In this document: positions 7,529 through 14,973 of the stretch, piece by piece
How positions within the stretch are numbered: position 1 is the first letter of the stretch
Layout: each line of letters starts with the position of its first letter
Virus record (IMG/VR): IMGVR_UViG_3300044630_001208
Location: 1-31,129 of that record
Reading direction: 5' to 3' (one strand)
Length of the DNA: 31,129 bases
Source: a virus
Notes under the pieces: generated by a model
Told to the model about the DNA's origin: nothing
What the model saw: the letters and a program-made list of their open reading frames with translations, nothing else
Database searches by the model: none
Made by a program: the position numbers and the translations under genes

Positions 7529-9532
7529 ATGGGATTGTATTTTGTATCATCAGACACACAGCTTCAGAGAGAGATGCAGGAATCCTCTCGTGAAGAGATT
7601 AAAGCATGCACTAAAGAAACTTGTCTTAAGTATCTAACTACTCAAGACGTTCTTGGATTTGACATAGAGACTCTAGGGTTTGATCCCTACAGAGACCGTA
7701 TCGTATGTATTCAGCTAGGTAATGCTCAAAATCAGTTTGTCATTGATACAAATACGATAGACATTCAAGCATTCAAATCGATTCTAGAAAACAAAGTACT
7801 TATTGGTCATAACTTAAAGTTTGACATTAGGTTCTTAATGCACAATAGAATCATTCCTACAAAGATATTCGATACGTTCATTGCAGAGAAGACACTTTAC
7901 CTTGGTGTAACTCTACACAAATGCTCTTTGGCAGATTGCGTTGATAGGTATTGCGGTACTTATATGGACAAGACCCAACGACTTAACATTACAGGTAGAT
8001 TTAGTCCTGAATTCATTAAGTACAGTGGTAAGGACGTAGAGTTTTTGCATGCTATCAAAGAGAAACAAGAAGAGTTAATTCGAGAAAAGAACTGTGAATT
8101 ATCTATTGAACTAGACAATCGTTTTGTGATTGTGCTATCGTACATTGAGTACTGCGGTATGAAGCTAGACATAACCAAATGGCTAAACCGATTAGGAAAG
8201 ATAAAGAACGAAGCAGAAGAATTAAAAACAAAATTAGATTCCTACTTAATAGAAAACAACTATGACAAGTTCATAGACAGACAAGGTGATTTGTTTAGTC
8301 CTGGACTACACACATCTATCAACTGGAACAGCGCAATCCAAGTCATTCAACTATTTGAAATGATGGGTGTAGATGTTGAGATAGTAGATAAGGGTGTAAC
8401 CAAGAAAACAACAGAAGCAGGACACCTTGTAAAACAAGTAGACAAGTTTCCAATTCTAGAAACCTACATCCGATTTAAAGAATGCCAAAAGAATATCGGT
8501 ACGTATGGTGACAACTGGTTAAGATTAATTAATCCTATAAGCGGTAGAGTACACACTAGTTATACGCAGTTGATGAGCACAGGACGCTTATCTAGTGGTG
8601 GACGAAACAAAGCTACGGGAGAGGCTTATCCTAACTTTCAGAATATTCCTAGTGACGAAGAAACTAGAGGATGTTTTGTAGCAGAAGAAGGAAATACACT
8701 TATAGGTTGCGATTACACAGGTCAAGAGCAAATTGTTCTAGTTAACAAATGTCTTGACGCTAACCTATTGGAGTTCTACAGGAAGGATCTTGGAGATATG
8801 CACTCATTTGTTGCATCCAAGATGTATCCAGAGTTAGACGGTATGCCGCTTGATGACATCAAGAAAAAGCATAAAGACAAACGTCAAACAGCTAAGATAG
8901 CAGGATTTGCTATTAACTATGGAGGCAGTGGAAAAGGTATTGCAGACCAACTAGGAATAAGTTTAGTCCAAGGTCAGCACATCTATGATTCCTACTTTAA
9001 TGCCTTCCCTGGATTGAAATCATATTTCGATAAAGCCAAACAGTTTGGACTAAAGAATGGCTACGTGTTGATTTCAGAAGTAACAGGTAAAAAGTCCTAC
9101 GTAGATAACTACGATTGGTACATGGAGAAGAAGAGTAAAATGACTAACGAGTTCTGGGAAAGTTACAAGAGACACAAAGAAAACAACACTCCCACTTTTA
9201 GAGAACTTAAGAAAGAAGTACAATCATTCTCTATAAAGAAAGGAGATATTGAACGTATGTCATTGAACTACCCAATCCAAGGTGAATCTTCAGAGATTAC
9301 GAAGTTATCTTGTGTCTTGTTTTGGAATGAGTATCTAGTACCAAACAACTTATTGTTTACTGTGAAATTTGTAAACACAATCCACGACGAGAATTTAATC
9401 GAATGTCCGCTAGCATTAGCAGACGAATGTGCAAAAGCACTACAAGATGCAATGGAGAAAGCAGGCAGTAAGTTTTGTAAAACTATACCGCTAAAAGCTG
9501 ACCCTTGTATCGCACCTTATTGGAAGAAATAA
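7529..9532 (+). CDS. polA: Family A DNA polymerase with 3'-5' exonuclease
   Basis: 667 residues. It replicates the phage genome. The proofreading domain is at the N-terminus: Exo I FDIET (44-48, D45/E47), Exo II IGHNLKFDIRF (92-102, D99) and Exo III YSGKD (165-169). Polymerase motif A is CDYTGQEQIVL (D395, E400), motif B has R452, K456, F460, Y464 in the order expected for the O helix, and motif C is HDE at 619-621. No 5'-3' nuclease domain is present, as usual for phage enzymes. Phenylalanine at 460 (E. coli F762 position) predicts discrimination against dideoxynucleotides. Residues about 520-580 hold a charged insertion between motifs B and C. All catalytic residues appear intact. Confidence 0.95.
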   Translation: MGLYFVSSDTQLQREMQESSREEIKACTKETCLKYLTTQDVLGFDIETLGFDPYRDRIVCIQLGNAQNQFVIDTNTIDIQAFKSILENKVLIGHNLKFDIRFLMHNRIIPTKIFDTFIAEKTLYLGVTLHKCSLADCVDRYCGTYMDKTQRLNITGRFSPEFIKYSGKDVEFLHAIKEKQEELIREKNCELSIELDNRFVIVLSYIEYCGMKLDITKWLNRLGKIKNEAEELKTKLDSYLIENNYDKFIDRQGDLFSPGLHTSINWNSAIQVIQLFEMMGVDVEIVDKGVTKKTTEAGHLVKQVDKFPILETYIRFKECQKNIGTYGDNWLRLINPISGRVHTSYTQLMSTGRLSSGGRNKATGEAYPNFQNIPSDEETRGCFVAEEGNTLIGCDYTGQEQIVLVNKCLDANLLEFYRKDLGDMHSFVASKMYPELDGMPLDDIKKKHKDKRQTAKIAGFAINYGGSGKGIADQLGISLVQGQHIYDSYFNAFPGLKSYFDKAKQFGLKNGYVLISEVTGKKSYVDNYDWYMEKKSKMTNEFWESYKRHKENNTPTFRELKKEVQSFSIKKGDIERMSLNYPIQGESSEITKLSCVLFWNEYLVPNNLLFTVKFVNTIHDENLIECPLALADECAKALQDAMEKAGSKFCKTIPLKADPCIAPYWKK

Positions 9533-9547
9533 CTAAACAAAAAAATT

Positions 9548-10105
9548 ATGGGAGCACAATTAATTGAATTAAGATCAAGAGGAGCCTCGATGAGAGAGGC
9601 ATACAAAAATGCAGTAGAAGAAGCAGTTTACGAATACGGTAATGATTCATACAACGGAACCATTAGCACAACTCAAGGTTTTATTGATATGACTAAAGAG
9701 TACTTATCCTCAGGCAAAAGTCTTGGGGATTTTGCGGAATGGCTGTATGACAATAACAAGATTAGTAAATGGGGCAATGCTGTAGGTATCTGTACAACAA
9801 AGCCATTAGTTAACAACAACAAGATTAAGACTCAGGTTGCAACTACACCGCAACGAGGCAATCGTGTTTGGAAGACAATCTATGAAGTACAGTTGTTTGA
9901 TGGTGATGTAATCGGCAGTAGTGAGTTTCAGATAGATGCTATTAACATCGGTCGTAAGTATACAGAAGAGCACAAGACTAAGACCTATGTACACATTACT
10001 AAGAAGCTTACTAACAGTAGCACATTAGTGTCTGAAATTAGTTACAAGAAGTCAGACAAAGAAACTCCAGGTTCCTACTACTTTATTGCAATAGCAGCTA
10101 ACTAA
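9548..10105 (+). CDS. Unknown phage protein
   Basis: 185 residues, starting 15 bases after the polymerase stop behind an A-rich leader. The N-terminal 75 residues look helical (REAYKNAVEEAVYEYG). The C-terminal half, from about residue 95, looks strand-rich with repeated Thr/Lys segments and ends in a hydrophobic strand (SYYFIAIAAN). No signal peptide or catalytic motif is seen. It heads a run of small uncharacterised genes between the polymerase and the NinB-like gene, a position where phages often keep host-takeover and anti-defence genes. That is only a contextual suggestion. Confidence 0.75.
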   Translation: MGAQLIELRSRGASMREAYKNAVEEAVYEYGNDSYNGTISTTQGFIDMTKEYLSSGKSLGDFAEWLYDNNKISKWGNAVGICTTKPLVNNNKIKTQVATTPQRGNRVWKTIYEVQLFDGDVIGSSEFQIDAINIGRKYTEEHKTKTYVHITKKLTNSSTLVSEISYKKSDKETPGSYYFIAIAAN

Positions 10106-10106
10106 T

Positions 10107-10466
10107 ATGGAAACATTTAAGATTGAATTCGACGCCAAACATACTGTTTGGTATCGTACTACGGCAAACATTCAAGCAGAGAATTTAGATGATGCAAAAA
10201 GAATTGCTAAAGAACTCTACGAGAATAACGAGATTGATGAAGTAGAGGATGCTTATACAGAAATTATCTATGATACTGCTGAACTTATGTCTGCAGCAGA
10301 CAACGGGGAAGAACCTACTGAAGAGTTGTTTGTAGATGGAGAGTTAGTTCTAACTAATCTATCTGAAGAAGATACAATCGACTACGACGATGACCCAGCA
10401 TTTGACCATCTGCGAGACGAAGAAGCAAATTTTATTAACGAACAGAGAGAACAAGAAAATGAATAG
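10107..10466 (+). CDS. Unknown, extremely acidic small protein
   Basis: 119 residues with about 40 Asp/Glu against 8 Lys/Arg. The first 60 residues look like a strand-helix fold (FKIEFDAKHTVWYRTTANIQ, then a helix LDDAKRIAKELYE), which resembles DpnD/PcfM-type small domains only loosely. The C-terminal half is nearly all acidic. The length and charge are close to those of DNA-mimic proteins such as T7 Ocr, so inhibition of a DNA-binding host protein is a possibility, not a conclusion. It starts one base after the previous stop and overlaps the next gene by eight bases. Confidence 0.75.
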   Translation: METFKIEFDAKHTVWYRTTANIQAENLDDAKRIAKELYENNEIDEVEDAYTEIIYDTAELMSAADNGEEPTEELFVDGELVLTNLSEEDTIDYDDDPAFDHLRDEEANFINEQREQENE

Positions 10467-10716
10467 ACTAGAGTATGAAGTAGAGAGGCTAGAATTAGCT
10501 AACCTACTGTTAAAGGATAAGAAGATTGTAGAAATCCGCTACTCAACCGAAGAGGAGATAAAAGAGATGGGTTGGCGTGAAGCTTTCATTATATTTAGGA
10601 CAGAAGATGGTGTAAGTTTTTACCCTAGCAGAGATCCTGAAGGTAATGAGGCAGGTGTTATCTTCTTACAAGAGCCAGTTTCTCTTAAAGGACCACTACT
10701 ATTCCATGAATTCTAA
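10459..10716 (+). CDS. Unknown small phage protein
   Basis: 85 residues when started at the ATG at 10459. A longer version from 10390 would run deep into the preceding gene and adds residues of unlike composition, so the shorter start is preferred. The start overlaps the upstream gene by eight bases. The protein has an N-terminal acidic helix (RLEYEVERLELANLLL) and then a small strand-rich part with FIIFRTEDGVSFYPS. No family recognised. Its stop codon overlaps the start of the Api92-like gene by one base, so the run is translated as a coupled operon. Confidence 0.7.
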   Translation: MNRLEYEVERLELANLLLKDKKIVEIRYSTEEEIKEMGWREAFIIFRTEDGVSFYPSRDPEGNEAGVIFLQEPVSLKGPLLFHEF

Positions 10717-11378
10717 TGGCAAATCATTGTTACAATTACGGCTACTTTGTAGGTAGCCGTAAACAGATTCAGAGATTACTTGCACAAGCTCAAAAACTAG
10801 AAGAAACTAAGGAGATGAGATATCGTGATTCATCTCCTACTACTGCTGAAGTTGGCTTTTATGCAGGCAACTACTCTAAAGTTCTGATGAATAGACCTGA
10901 CATGCAAGAAGATGGTACATATAAACCTGGCTTTGATGTCTACGAGAAGTATGGCTCTAAGTGGTTTGATGCTTACTTTGAGATACAAGAATATCACAAT
11001 GAAGATGAAATAGGATTAACAATCTCAGGTGATAGTGCTTGGAGTCCAGCGCTTCCTTTGTTTGTAAAACTTTGTAAGAAGTACAAATTAACTTGTGAAG
11101 GTAACTACGAAGAATCAGGGATGGATTTTGCAGGTGAGTTCTCAATAGATACAGAAGGTAATGTAGCCGAAACTCAATTGAGTTATCGTGAGTTTCAGCA
11201 AAAGAACAATCCAGAATGCTTTTGGGACGATATCACCAATCAAATTGATGATGGTTATTTCCAAGACATTGAGAGTGTTTATGCTGAGTTTAACCCTGAG
11301 TATTGGAAGCTTATCCCAGAAGAGAAAGAAGAGTTAAAGAAGTGTTTTGATACGTGGCAGAGTGAGCAATCTAAGTGA
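10716..11378 (+). CDS. Api92-like (DUF1281/YubB-like) ferredoxin-fold phage protein
   Basis: 220 residues. It begins with MANHCYNYGYFVGSRKQIQR, the same layout as the MPNWCxN start of Api92/DUF1281 proteins, and later has KWFDAYFEI (near 82-90) and the SGDSAWSPALPLF strand-turn-helix (near 105-117) typical of that fold. These proteins occur in phages and plasmids, including anti-restriction regions; their molecular function is unknown to me. Acidic overall, cytoplasmic, with many Tyr and Trp in the second half. It overlaps the preceding gene by one base and the following one by 17 bases. Family assignment is from motif memory. Confidence 0.65.
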   Translation: MANHCYNYGYFVGSRKQIQRLLAQAQKLEETKEMRYRDSSPTTAEVGFYAGNYSKVLMNRPDMQEDGTYKPGFDVYEKYGSKWFDAYFEIQEYHNEDEIGLTISGDSAWSPALPLFVKLCKKYKLTCEGNYEESGMDFAGEFSIDTEGNVAETQLSYREFQQKNNPECFWDDITNQIDDGYFQDIESVYAEFNPEYWKLIPEEKEELKKCFDTWQSEQSK

Positions 11379-11637
11379 AGAACAAAAACTAAAGGATATA
11401 AGAAGGGCCTATGTGTTAGCACGGGCCCTTAATATCCAGTATCAGTGGGTTAGAGAGTTTCTTAATCCAGAACTTAAGAGAGCAGCTAACAATGCAAAAG
11501 CTGCTAATGCATTTTTTATCAAGCAGATAGACGAAGCATTTAAGAAACGTTTAAGAGACGGCAATCTAATAGATACTGAGGAAGAGTTAGCGTTTAAACT
11601 TTTAGAAGAATTAGAAAAACTACAAGATGATAAATAA
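11362..11637 (+). CDS. Unknown small helical protein
   Basis: 91 residues when started at GTG 11362 (initiator followed by SNLSEEQKLKDIRRAY). A TTG at 11347 would add five residues but is a poorer start. The frame overlaps the end of the Api92-like gene. The protein appears all-helical: one segment is basic (LNPELKRAANNAKAA), and the C-terminus is acidic (LLEELEKLQDD). No motif recognised. It overlaps the NinB-like gene by 11 bases. Confidence 0.65.
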   Translation: MSNLSEEQKLKDIRRAYVLARALNIQYQWVREFLNPELKRAANNAKAANAFFIKQIDEAFKKRLRDGNLIDTEEELAFKLLEELEKLQDDK

Positions 11638-12067
11638 AATCTATATACCAGGTAAACTAGCCGTCAAAGTAGATGGCAATAGATACTTCAAACCAGATGA
11701 TCCTGCTATATTACAACAGTACTTAACTGAAGTAATGAATGGAGACCCTGACGTAGAAGTAGAGCTGAGCATAGTGCGTGTTGAAGGCAAGAAAAGCATA
11801 CAACAACTGCGCTACTTCTATGGAGTAATACTTCCTGTTATCAAGAACTCATTGGAAGAACTCCAAGGAGAAGAGTTAACTAAGGAAGAAGTAATCATGT
11901 TTCTCAAGAGCAAATACTTTTATGAAGAAGTTGCTATGGGAGGCGAGTTTGTAAAACTACCTATGTCATTCTCCAAAGCAACTAAAGAAGAAGTAACCAA
12001 ATTCATTACTAAGGTACTTCAGTTTGCTAATGATGTACTAGGTGCACATATACCAGAGCCAAACTAG
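11627..12067 (+). CDS. NinB-like recombination protein
   Basis: 146 residues, about the length of lambda NinB (Orf), a recombination mediator that binds SSB and single-stranded DNA. The signature is RVEGKKSIQQLRYFYGVILP, comparable to the R-S-x-x-Q-N-R-x-x-W/Y-G motif of NinB-like proteins, followed by a helical middle with LKSKYFYEE and a C-terminus of FITKVLQFANDVLGAHIPEP. The final ALG-x-IPEP-like ending is typical of phage members. With NinG, the Sak4-like ATPase and the PD-(D/E)XK exonuclease it completes a recombination set. Similarity is motif-level only; sequence identity to lambda NinB is low. Confidence 0.6.
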   Translation: MINKIYIPGKLAVKVDGNRYFKPDDPAILQQYLTEVMNGDPDVEVELSIVRVEGKKSIQQLRYFYGVILPVIKNSLEELQGEELTKEEVIMFLKSKYFYEEVAMGGEFVKLPMSFSKATKEEVTKFITKVLQFANDVLGAHIPEPN

Positions 12068-12069
12068 AT

Positions 12070-12465
12070 ATGGAAAACAAGACAATTATAAAAGAAGTTA
12101 ATGAAGAAGCCGATGAGTTTATGAAAGCTTTGTCTGACAGAGACAAACAAGAACAAGCACTTCGCTACAACCAAGGTAAACTTCAGTGGTCATTAGTGGA
12201 CTTTGACTCACTAGAAGGACTAGTTAGAGTTCTTGAGTACGGTGCCCAGAAATACAGTAAAGATAACTGGAAGAAAGGCATGCCTGTAACTCAAGTTACT
12301 GAGTCTTTGATGCGCCACTTGTTTGCATTTTTGCGAGGTGAAGACGTAGACCCTGAATCAGGATGTCGTCACATCAGCCATGTAATGTGTAACACAATGT
12401 TCTTAGAATACATTTTAAGAGAAAAGCCACACTATGACAATCGGACAACTACAACTGAGCTTTAA
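12070..12465 (+). CDS. dATP/dGTP diphosphohydrolase-like protein
   Basis: 131 residues. The core from residue 32 has the pattern of the phage dATP/dGTP diphosphohydrolase N-terminal family (former DUF5664): RYNQGKLQW, then LEYGAQKYSKDNWKKG (56-71), SLMRHLFAFLRGEDVDPESG (79-98) and HISHVMCN (101-108). The E-Y-G-x-x-K-Y, N-W, R-H and G-E-x-x-D positions are likely metal and nucleotide contacts by analogy with MazG-like all-alpha NTP pyrophosphatases. It probably hydrolyses purine dNTPs to monophosphates and adjusts the nucleotide pool during replication. Related enzymes take part in 2-aminoadenine phages, but no PurZ-like gene is seen here. The first 30 residues are an acidic helix. Confidence 0.7.
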   Translation: MENKTIIKEVNEEADEFMKALSDRDKQEQALRYNQGKLQWSLVDFDSLEGLVRVLEYGAQKYSKDNWKKGMPVTQVTESLMRHLFAFLRGEDVDPESGCRHISHVMCNTMFLEYILREKPHYDNRTTTTEL

Positions 12466-12649
12466 TAGCTTCTGGAAACGAACAGAGGGACATCGAGATA
12501 CACCCTTTGTTTTTTTCTATCTCCTTCCAATGTTCACTATTTCCAAAACAGTTAGTCAAGAATACTTCAGTGTATACTTGGGTTGGTTCTTTTGGAATTT
12601 AAAAATTACTTACCTACGATATGATACTAAACGAAGAATACCTAAGTAG
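12434..12649 (+). CDS. Small hydrophobic protein overlapping both neighbours
   Basis: 71 residues in a different frame from both neighbours, overlapping the diphosphohydrolase-like gene by 32 bases and the exonuclease gene by 29. It fills a stretch of about 155 bases that would otherwise be non-coding. The sequence is rich in Phe, Trp and Tyr: TPFVFFYLLPMFTISKT (23-39) and YLGWFFWNLKITY (48-60) could lie in or on a membrane. From memory, phage proteins with a FFFYLLP...WLFW layout recur in Bacteroidota phages, which supports it being real. Function unknown. Confidence 0.6.
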   Translation: MTIGQLQLSFNSFWKRTEGHRDTPFVFFYLLPMFTISKTVSQEYFSVYLGWFFWNLKITYLRYDTKRRIPK

Positions 12650-13592
12650 TACCGCCCTTAGCCAGAGCAAGTTGAAGAAGTTGTTAGTTCATCCGCAACT
12701 CTTCATTAACTACAACAACGAGGATGACACAGACGAACCTAAAGAAACTACAGTTATCGGAGATGCTGTAGATTTAATTCTCACTCAAAGTAGTGAAGCT
12801 TTCTACGATTCATTCTATACTACGGACGTAGAGAAGCCAGGTGCTATGATGGGTGTGTTTGTATGGACACTGTTTATTAACAGAGAAAGCAGTGATGCAG
12901 AGCAGATTGCTTACGAAAGGTCAGGGTTTAAGATTAAACTAGAGAAAGTACGTGAGCGCTACGAGAAAGAAGGCAAGTATTACTATGAGGCTCTACTTGA
13001 GTCCAACGGCAAGAGTGTAATTACAAGTAGCCAAAAGGCCAAAATAGATGCTATTGTAGAAAGCCTTAAGTACAATGACTTTACCCAAGAATGGATTAAC
13101 GGGTCAGAAAGATACGAAGTCCATAAACAAGTAGTAGTAGAGTTCAATTACGGGAAACACAAATGTAAAGGCCTACTTGACTTAGTAGTCTTGGATAAGG
13201 AAACAGGAGTAGTATACCCAATAGACTTAAAGACAACCTCTAGTCCTACACACTTTTGGATGAGTATGTTTTGGAAGTTTAGATATGATATTCAAGCTGC
13301 TTTCTATACCTATGGGGTTATTGCTTCAGGTCTAGTAGAGAAGCTAGGTGGCAAATCTTTACATCCGTTTAGATTTATAGTAGAGAATCAGGACTATCCT
13401 GGTAGTCCATTAATCTATGAGATGTCCGAAGAAATTCTAAAGATTGGTCAATTTGGTGGAGAACACAATGGTCGTCAGTATGAAGGATTTGACCAAGCTG
13501 TTGCACGCTACGAGTGGCACGTGGAGAATGATTTGTGGAACTACCCTATGCACGATTATCAGAACAAGGGTATACGTATTATTGGTCAATAG
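12621..13592 (+). CDS. PD-(D/E)XK exonuclease, RecE/YqaJ/Cas4-like
   Basis: 323 residues. The nuclease core has an upstream helix motif VIGDAVDLILT (45-55), the first catalytic acid in CKGLLDLVV (182-190, D187), the D-x-K motif PIDLKTT (200-206, D202 and K204), and the YDIQAAFYTYG motif (222-232) with Gln225 typical of RecB/YqaJ-type enzymes. The N-terminus has the ALSQSKLKKL helix seen in such proteins. It probably degrades one strand from double-stranded ends so that annealing proteins can act. Starts at ATG 12621 within the end of the small hydrophobic gene. Exonuclease class is well supported; polarity is not visible. Confidence 0.82.
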   Translation: MILNEEYLSSTALSQSKLKKLLVHPQLFINYNNEDDTDEPKETTVIGDAVDLILTQSSEAFYDSFYTTDVEKPGAMMGVFVWTLFINRESSDAEQIAYERSGFKIKLEKVRERYEKEGKYYYEALLESNGKSVITSSQKAKIDAIVESLKYNDFTQEWINGSERYEVHKQVVVEFNYGKHKCKGLLDLVVLDKETGVVYPIDLKTTSSPTHFWMSMFWKFRYDIQAAFYTYGVIASGLVEKLGGKSLHPFRFIVENQDYPGSPLIYEMSEEILKIGQFGGEHNGRQYEGFDQAVARYEWHVENDLWNYPMHDYQNKGIRIIGQ

Positions 13593-13603
13593 TTATTTAG
13601 TAT

Positions 13604-14080
13604 ATGACTTCCGTTAATTTTGTGTTAGTGAATACGCCTACTAACACAGCAAGATTTCTTACACCTATGATTTTCAATAAGGATGCACTGGCTGTTCTAC
13701 GTACCTGTGGACTAGTCAATGTATACTTAGATGATTATGGCTACCGAAAAAAGTACAAAGGCTGTTTGTTCTTTTTATTTAACCTAAGAGATAACAAGGA
13801 GTTTGCAGAGTTTCAAAATAAAATCATCGACTTTACAAGTTTCTATGATTACTATGATGTGCCTAACAATGAAAACATGATGAGGATGTTTGTGTTTAAG
13901 GTGCATGATGTCTACTTAAGAGATTTGTTTAGCTTCCAGCATGAGCGTTTTGATGAGTTCTCCTCTAGTTACTTAGACATACTAGACCATCTATCAGACT
14001 TTACTCAAGTTAAGATTGACTTAAGTAAAGAAATCTACAGGTTTTATCCTACTCTAGAAACAATAAAGGAGGACTTATAG
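13604..14080 (+). CDS. Unknown phage protein
   Basis: 158 residues. Rich in Phe, Tyr and Asp, with no signal peptide; the short hydrophobic stretch KGCLFFLFNL (53-62) looks like a buried strand. An internal pattern DFTSFYDYYDVP and a second FDEFSSSYLDILDHLSDF hint at an alpha/beta protein, but no family is recognised. It begins 11 bases after the exonuclease stop and is the last gene of the long unit starting at the NinG gene. Its stop codon lies in the loop of a hairpin. Confidence 0.7.
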   Translation: MTSVNFVLVNTPTNTARFLTPMIFNKDALAVLRTCGLVNVYLDDYGYRKKYKGCLFFLFNLRDNKEFAEFQNKIIDFTSFYDYYDVPNNENMMRMFVFKVHDVYLRDLFSFQHERFDEFSSSYLDILDHLSDFTQVKIDLSKEIYRFYPTLETIKEDL

Positions 14081-14087
14081 TCCTCCT
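14067..14087. terminator. Hairpin between convergent genes, probable bidirectional terminator
   Basis: A perfect 9-bp stem, AGGAGGACT (14067-14075) with AGTCCTCCT (14079-14087), around the loop TAT. The stop codon TAG of the upstream gene lies at 14078-14080, in the loop and stem. The T tail is poor on the + strand (CTATT) and somewhat better on the minus strand (TTTATTG), so it may serve the minus-strand gene at 14131-14466 at least as well. Confidence 0.6.
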
Positions 14088-14130
14088 CTATTGCAATGTA
14101 ACAATGGAAAATCGGGAAATCTAGACAAAC

Positions 14131-14466
14131 TTACAGAATTTCTTCTGAAGTTGATGGATTCATTGGAATAATTTTAGGCTCTAAATCAGTAAGACTAAGA
14201 TCTTCTTGAGGAATAACAGTTTCCATAGGACTAGAACTCAATTTTCCTTCTTCTGACAAACGAGCCATGATGTCATTCTTGGCTGCATTAGCAGTAGAAA
14301 ACAATTCCATAAGTGTAGTTAAAGGTACTTGAGTGATTGCAACTGTTTGTAAATCTACAAGATGCAACAATGCAGCAAGTTCAGTTCCTTTGATTGTGAT
14401 TTGTTCATCAGGTTTCCAATAAACTGTACTTTCCTGTGCTTCTGGTTGGTTTGTTTCGGTAGTCAT
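14131..14466 (-). CDS. Unknown phage protein, isolated minus-strand gene
   Basis: 111 residues, the only minus-strand gene within the + strand half. The N- and C-termini are polar and proline- or acid-rich; the centre (about 26-70) is a hydrophobic helical region containing ELAALLHLVDLQTVAIT and LMELFSTANAAKNDIMARL. This suggests a small oligomeric or adaptor protein. No DNA-binding motif is evident. It has its own well-formed promoter, overlapping that of the divergent dCMP deaminase gene, and should therefore be expressed independently of the flanking operons. Confidence 0.75.
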   Translation of the reverse strand: MTTETNQPEAQESTVYWKPDEQITIKGTELAALLHLVDLQTVAITQVPLTTLMELFSTANAAKNDIMARLSEEGKLSSSPMETVIPQEDLSLTDLEPKIIPMNPSTSEEIL

Positions 14467-14485
14467 AAAATTAATTTTCTATATT

Positions 14486-14517
14486 CAAAAATAGGATATT
14501 TCCTATAACTTTGCAAA
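14486..14517 (-). promoter_or_regulatory. Bacteroidota-type promoter for the minus-strand gene
   Basis: On the minus strand TTTG (14517-14514) is followed after 20 bases by TATTTTTG (14493-14486), matching the TTTG / TAnnTTTG consensus. The start codon is 20 bases beyond the -7 element, giving a leader of about 13-16 bases. Confidence 0.65.
14506..14513 (+). promoter_or_regulatory. Bacteroidota-type -7 element for the dCMP deaminase unit
   Basis: TAACTTTG matches TAnnTTTG exactly and lies 22 bases before the ATG at 14536. The -33 position reads TTC instead of TTG. It directly abuts the -33 element of the divergent promoter. Confidence 0.6.
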
Positions 14518-14535
14518 TTAACAAACCGACCTGTA

Positions 14536-14973
14536 ATGACTCGCCCACTTCACCATTCGGAGAAAAAACACAATCTTTACTTAGATTTAGCACGAAGAAT
14601 TGCAGAAGAATCTTATTGTAAGAGACTGCAGGTAGGAGCCTTAATCGTTAAAGACGGGAACATAATCTCTTTCGGTTATAACGGTACTCCTAGTGGTCTT
14701 CCTAACGTATGTGAAGAAAATGACGTTACTCTGCCTTATGTATTGCACGCAGAGTCTAATGCTATTAGTAAGGCTTGTAAGTCTCCTATCAGTACAGAAG
14801 GAGCTACAATGTATATGACACACTCTTGTTGTACTGAGTGTGCTAAACTAATTGTTCAAAGTGGTATCAAGAAAGTATACTACATACATGAATACCGTGA
14901 TTTAACAGGCATTAACCTATTGAGAACCTGTGACGTAGAAGTAAGTAAAACAAACAACCTAAAACCAATATGA
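14536..14973 (+). CDS. Deoxycytidylate (dCMP) deaminase
   Basis: 145 residues. Converts dCMP to dUMP, feeding thymidylate synthesis. The zinc site is visible: HAESNAI with His71 and catalytic Glu73, and CCTECAKLI with Cys99 and Cys102. The usual proline before the first cysteine is Cys98 here. The substrate-side loop YNGTPSGLPN (48-57) is typical of dCMP deaminases and separates it from cytidine or ComE-only types. The C-terminal region IHEYRDLTGINLL (117-129) is as expected. First gene of a short unit with the GroES-like gene, which it overlaps by four bases. Confidence 0.88.
   Translation: MTRPLHHSEKKHNLYLDLARRIAEESYCKRLQVGALIVKDGNIISFGYNGTPSGLPNVCEENDVTLPYVLHAESNAISKACKSPISTEGATMYMTHSCCTECAKLIVQSGIKKVYYIHEYRDLTGINLLRTCDVEVSKTNNLKPI

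Noticed and set aside
10390-10458. Upstream ATG extending the 85-residue gene
   Set aside because: It would overlap the preceding gene by 77 bases and adds residues unlike the rest; ATG 10459 gives a typical short overlap.
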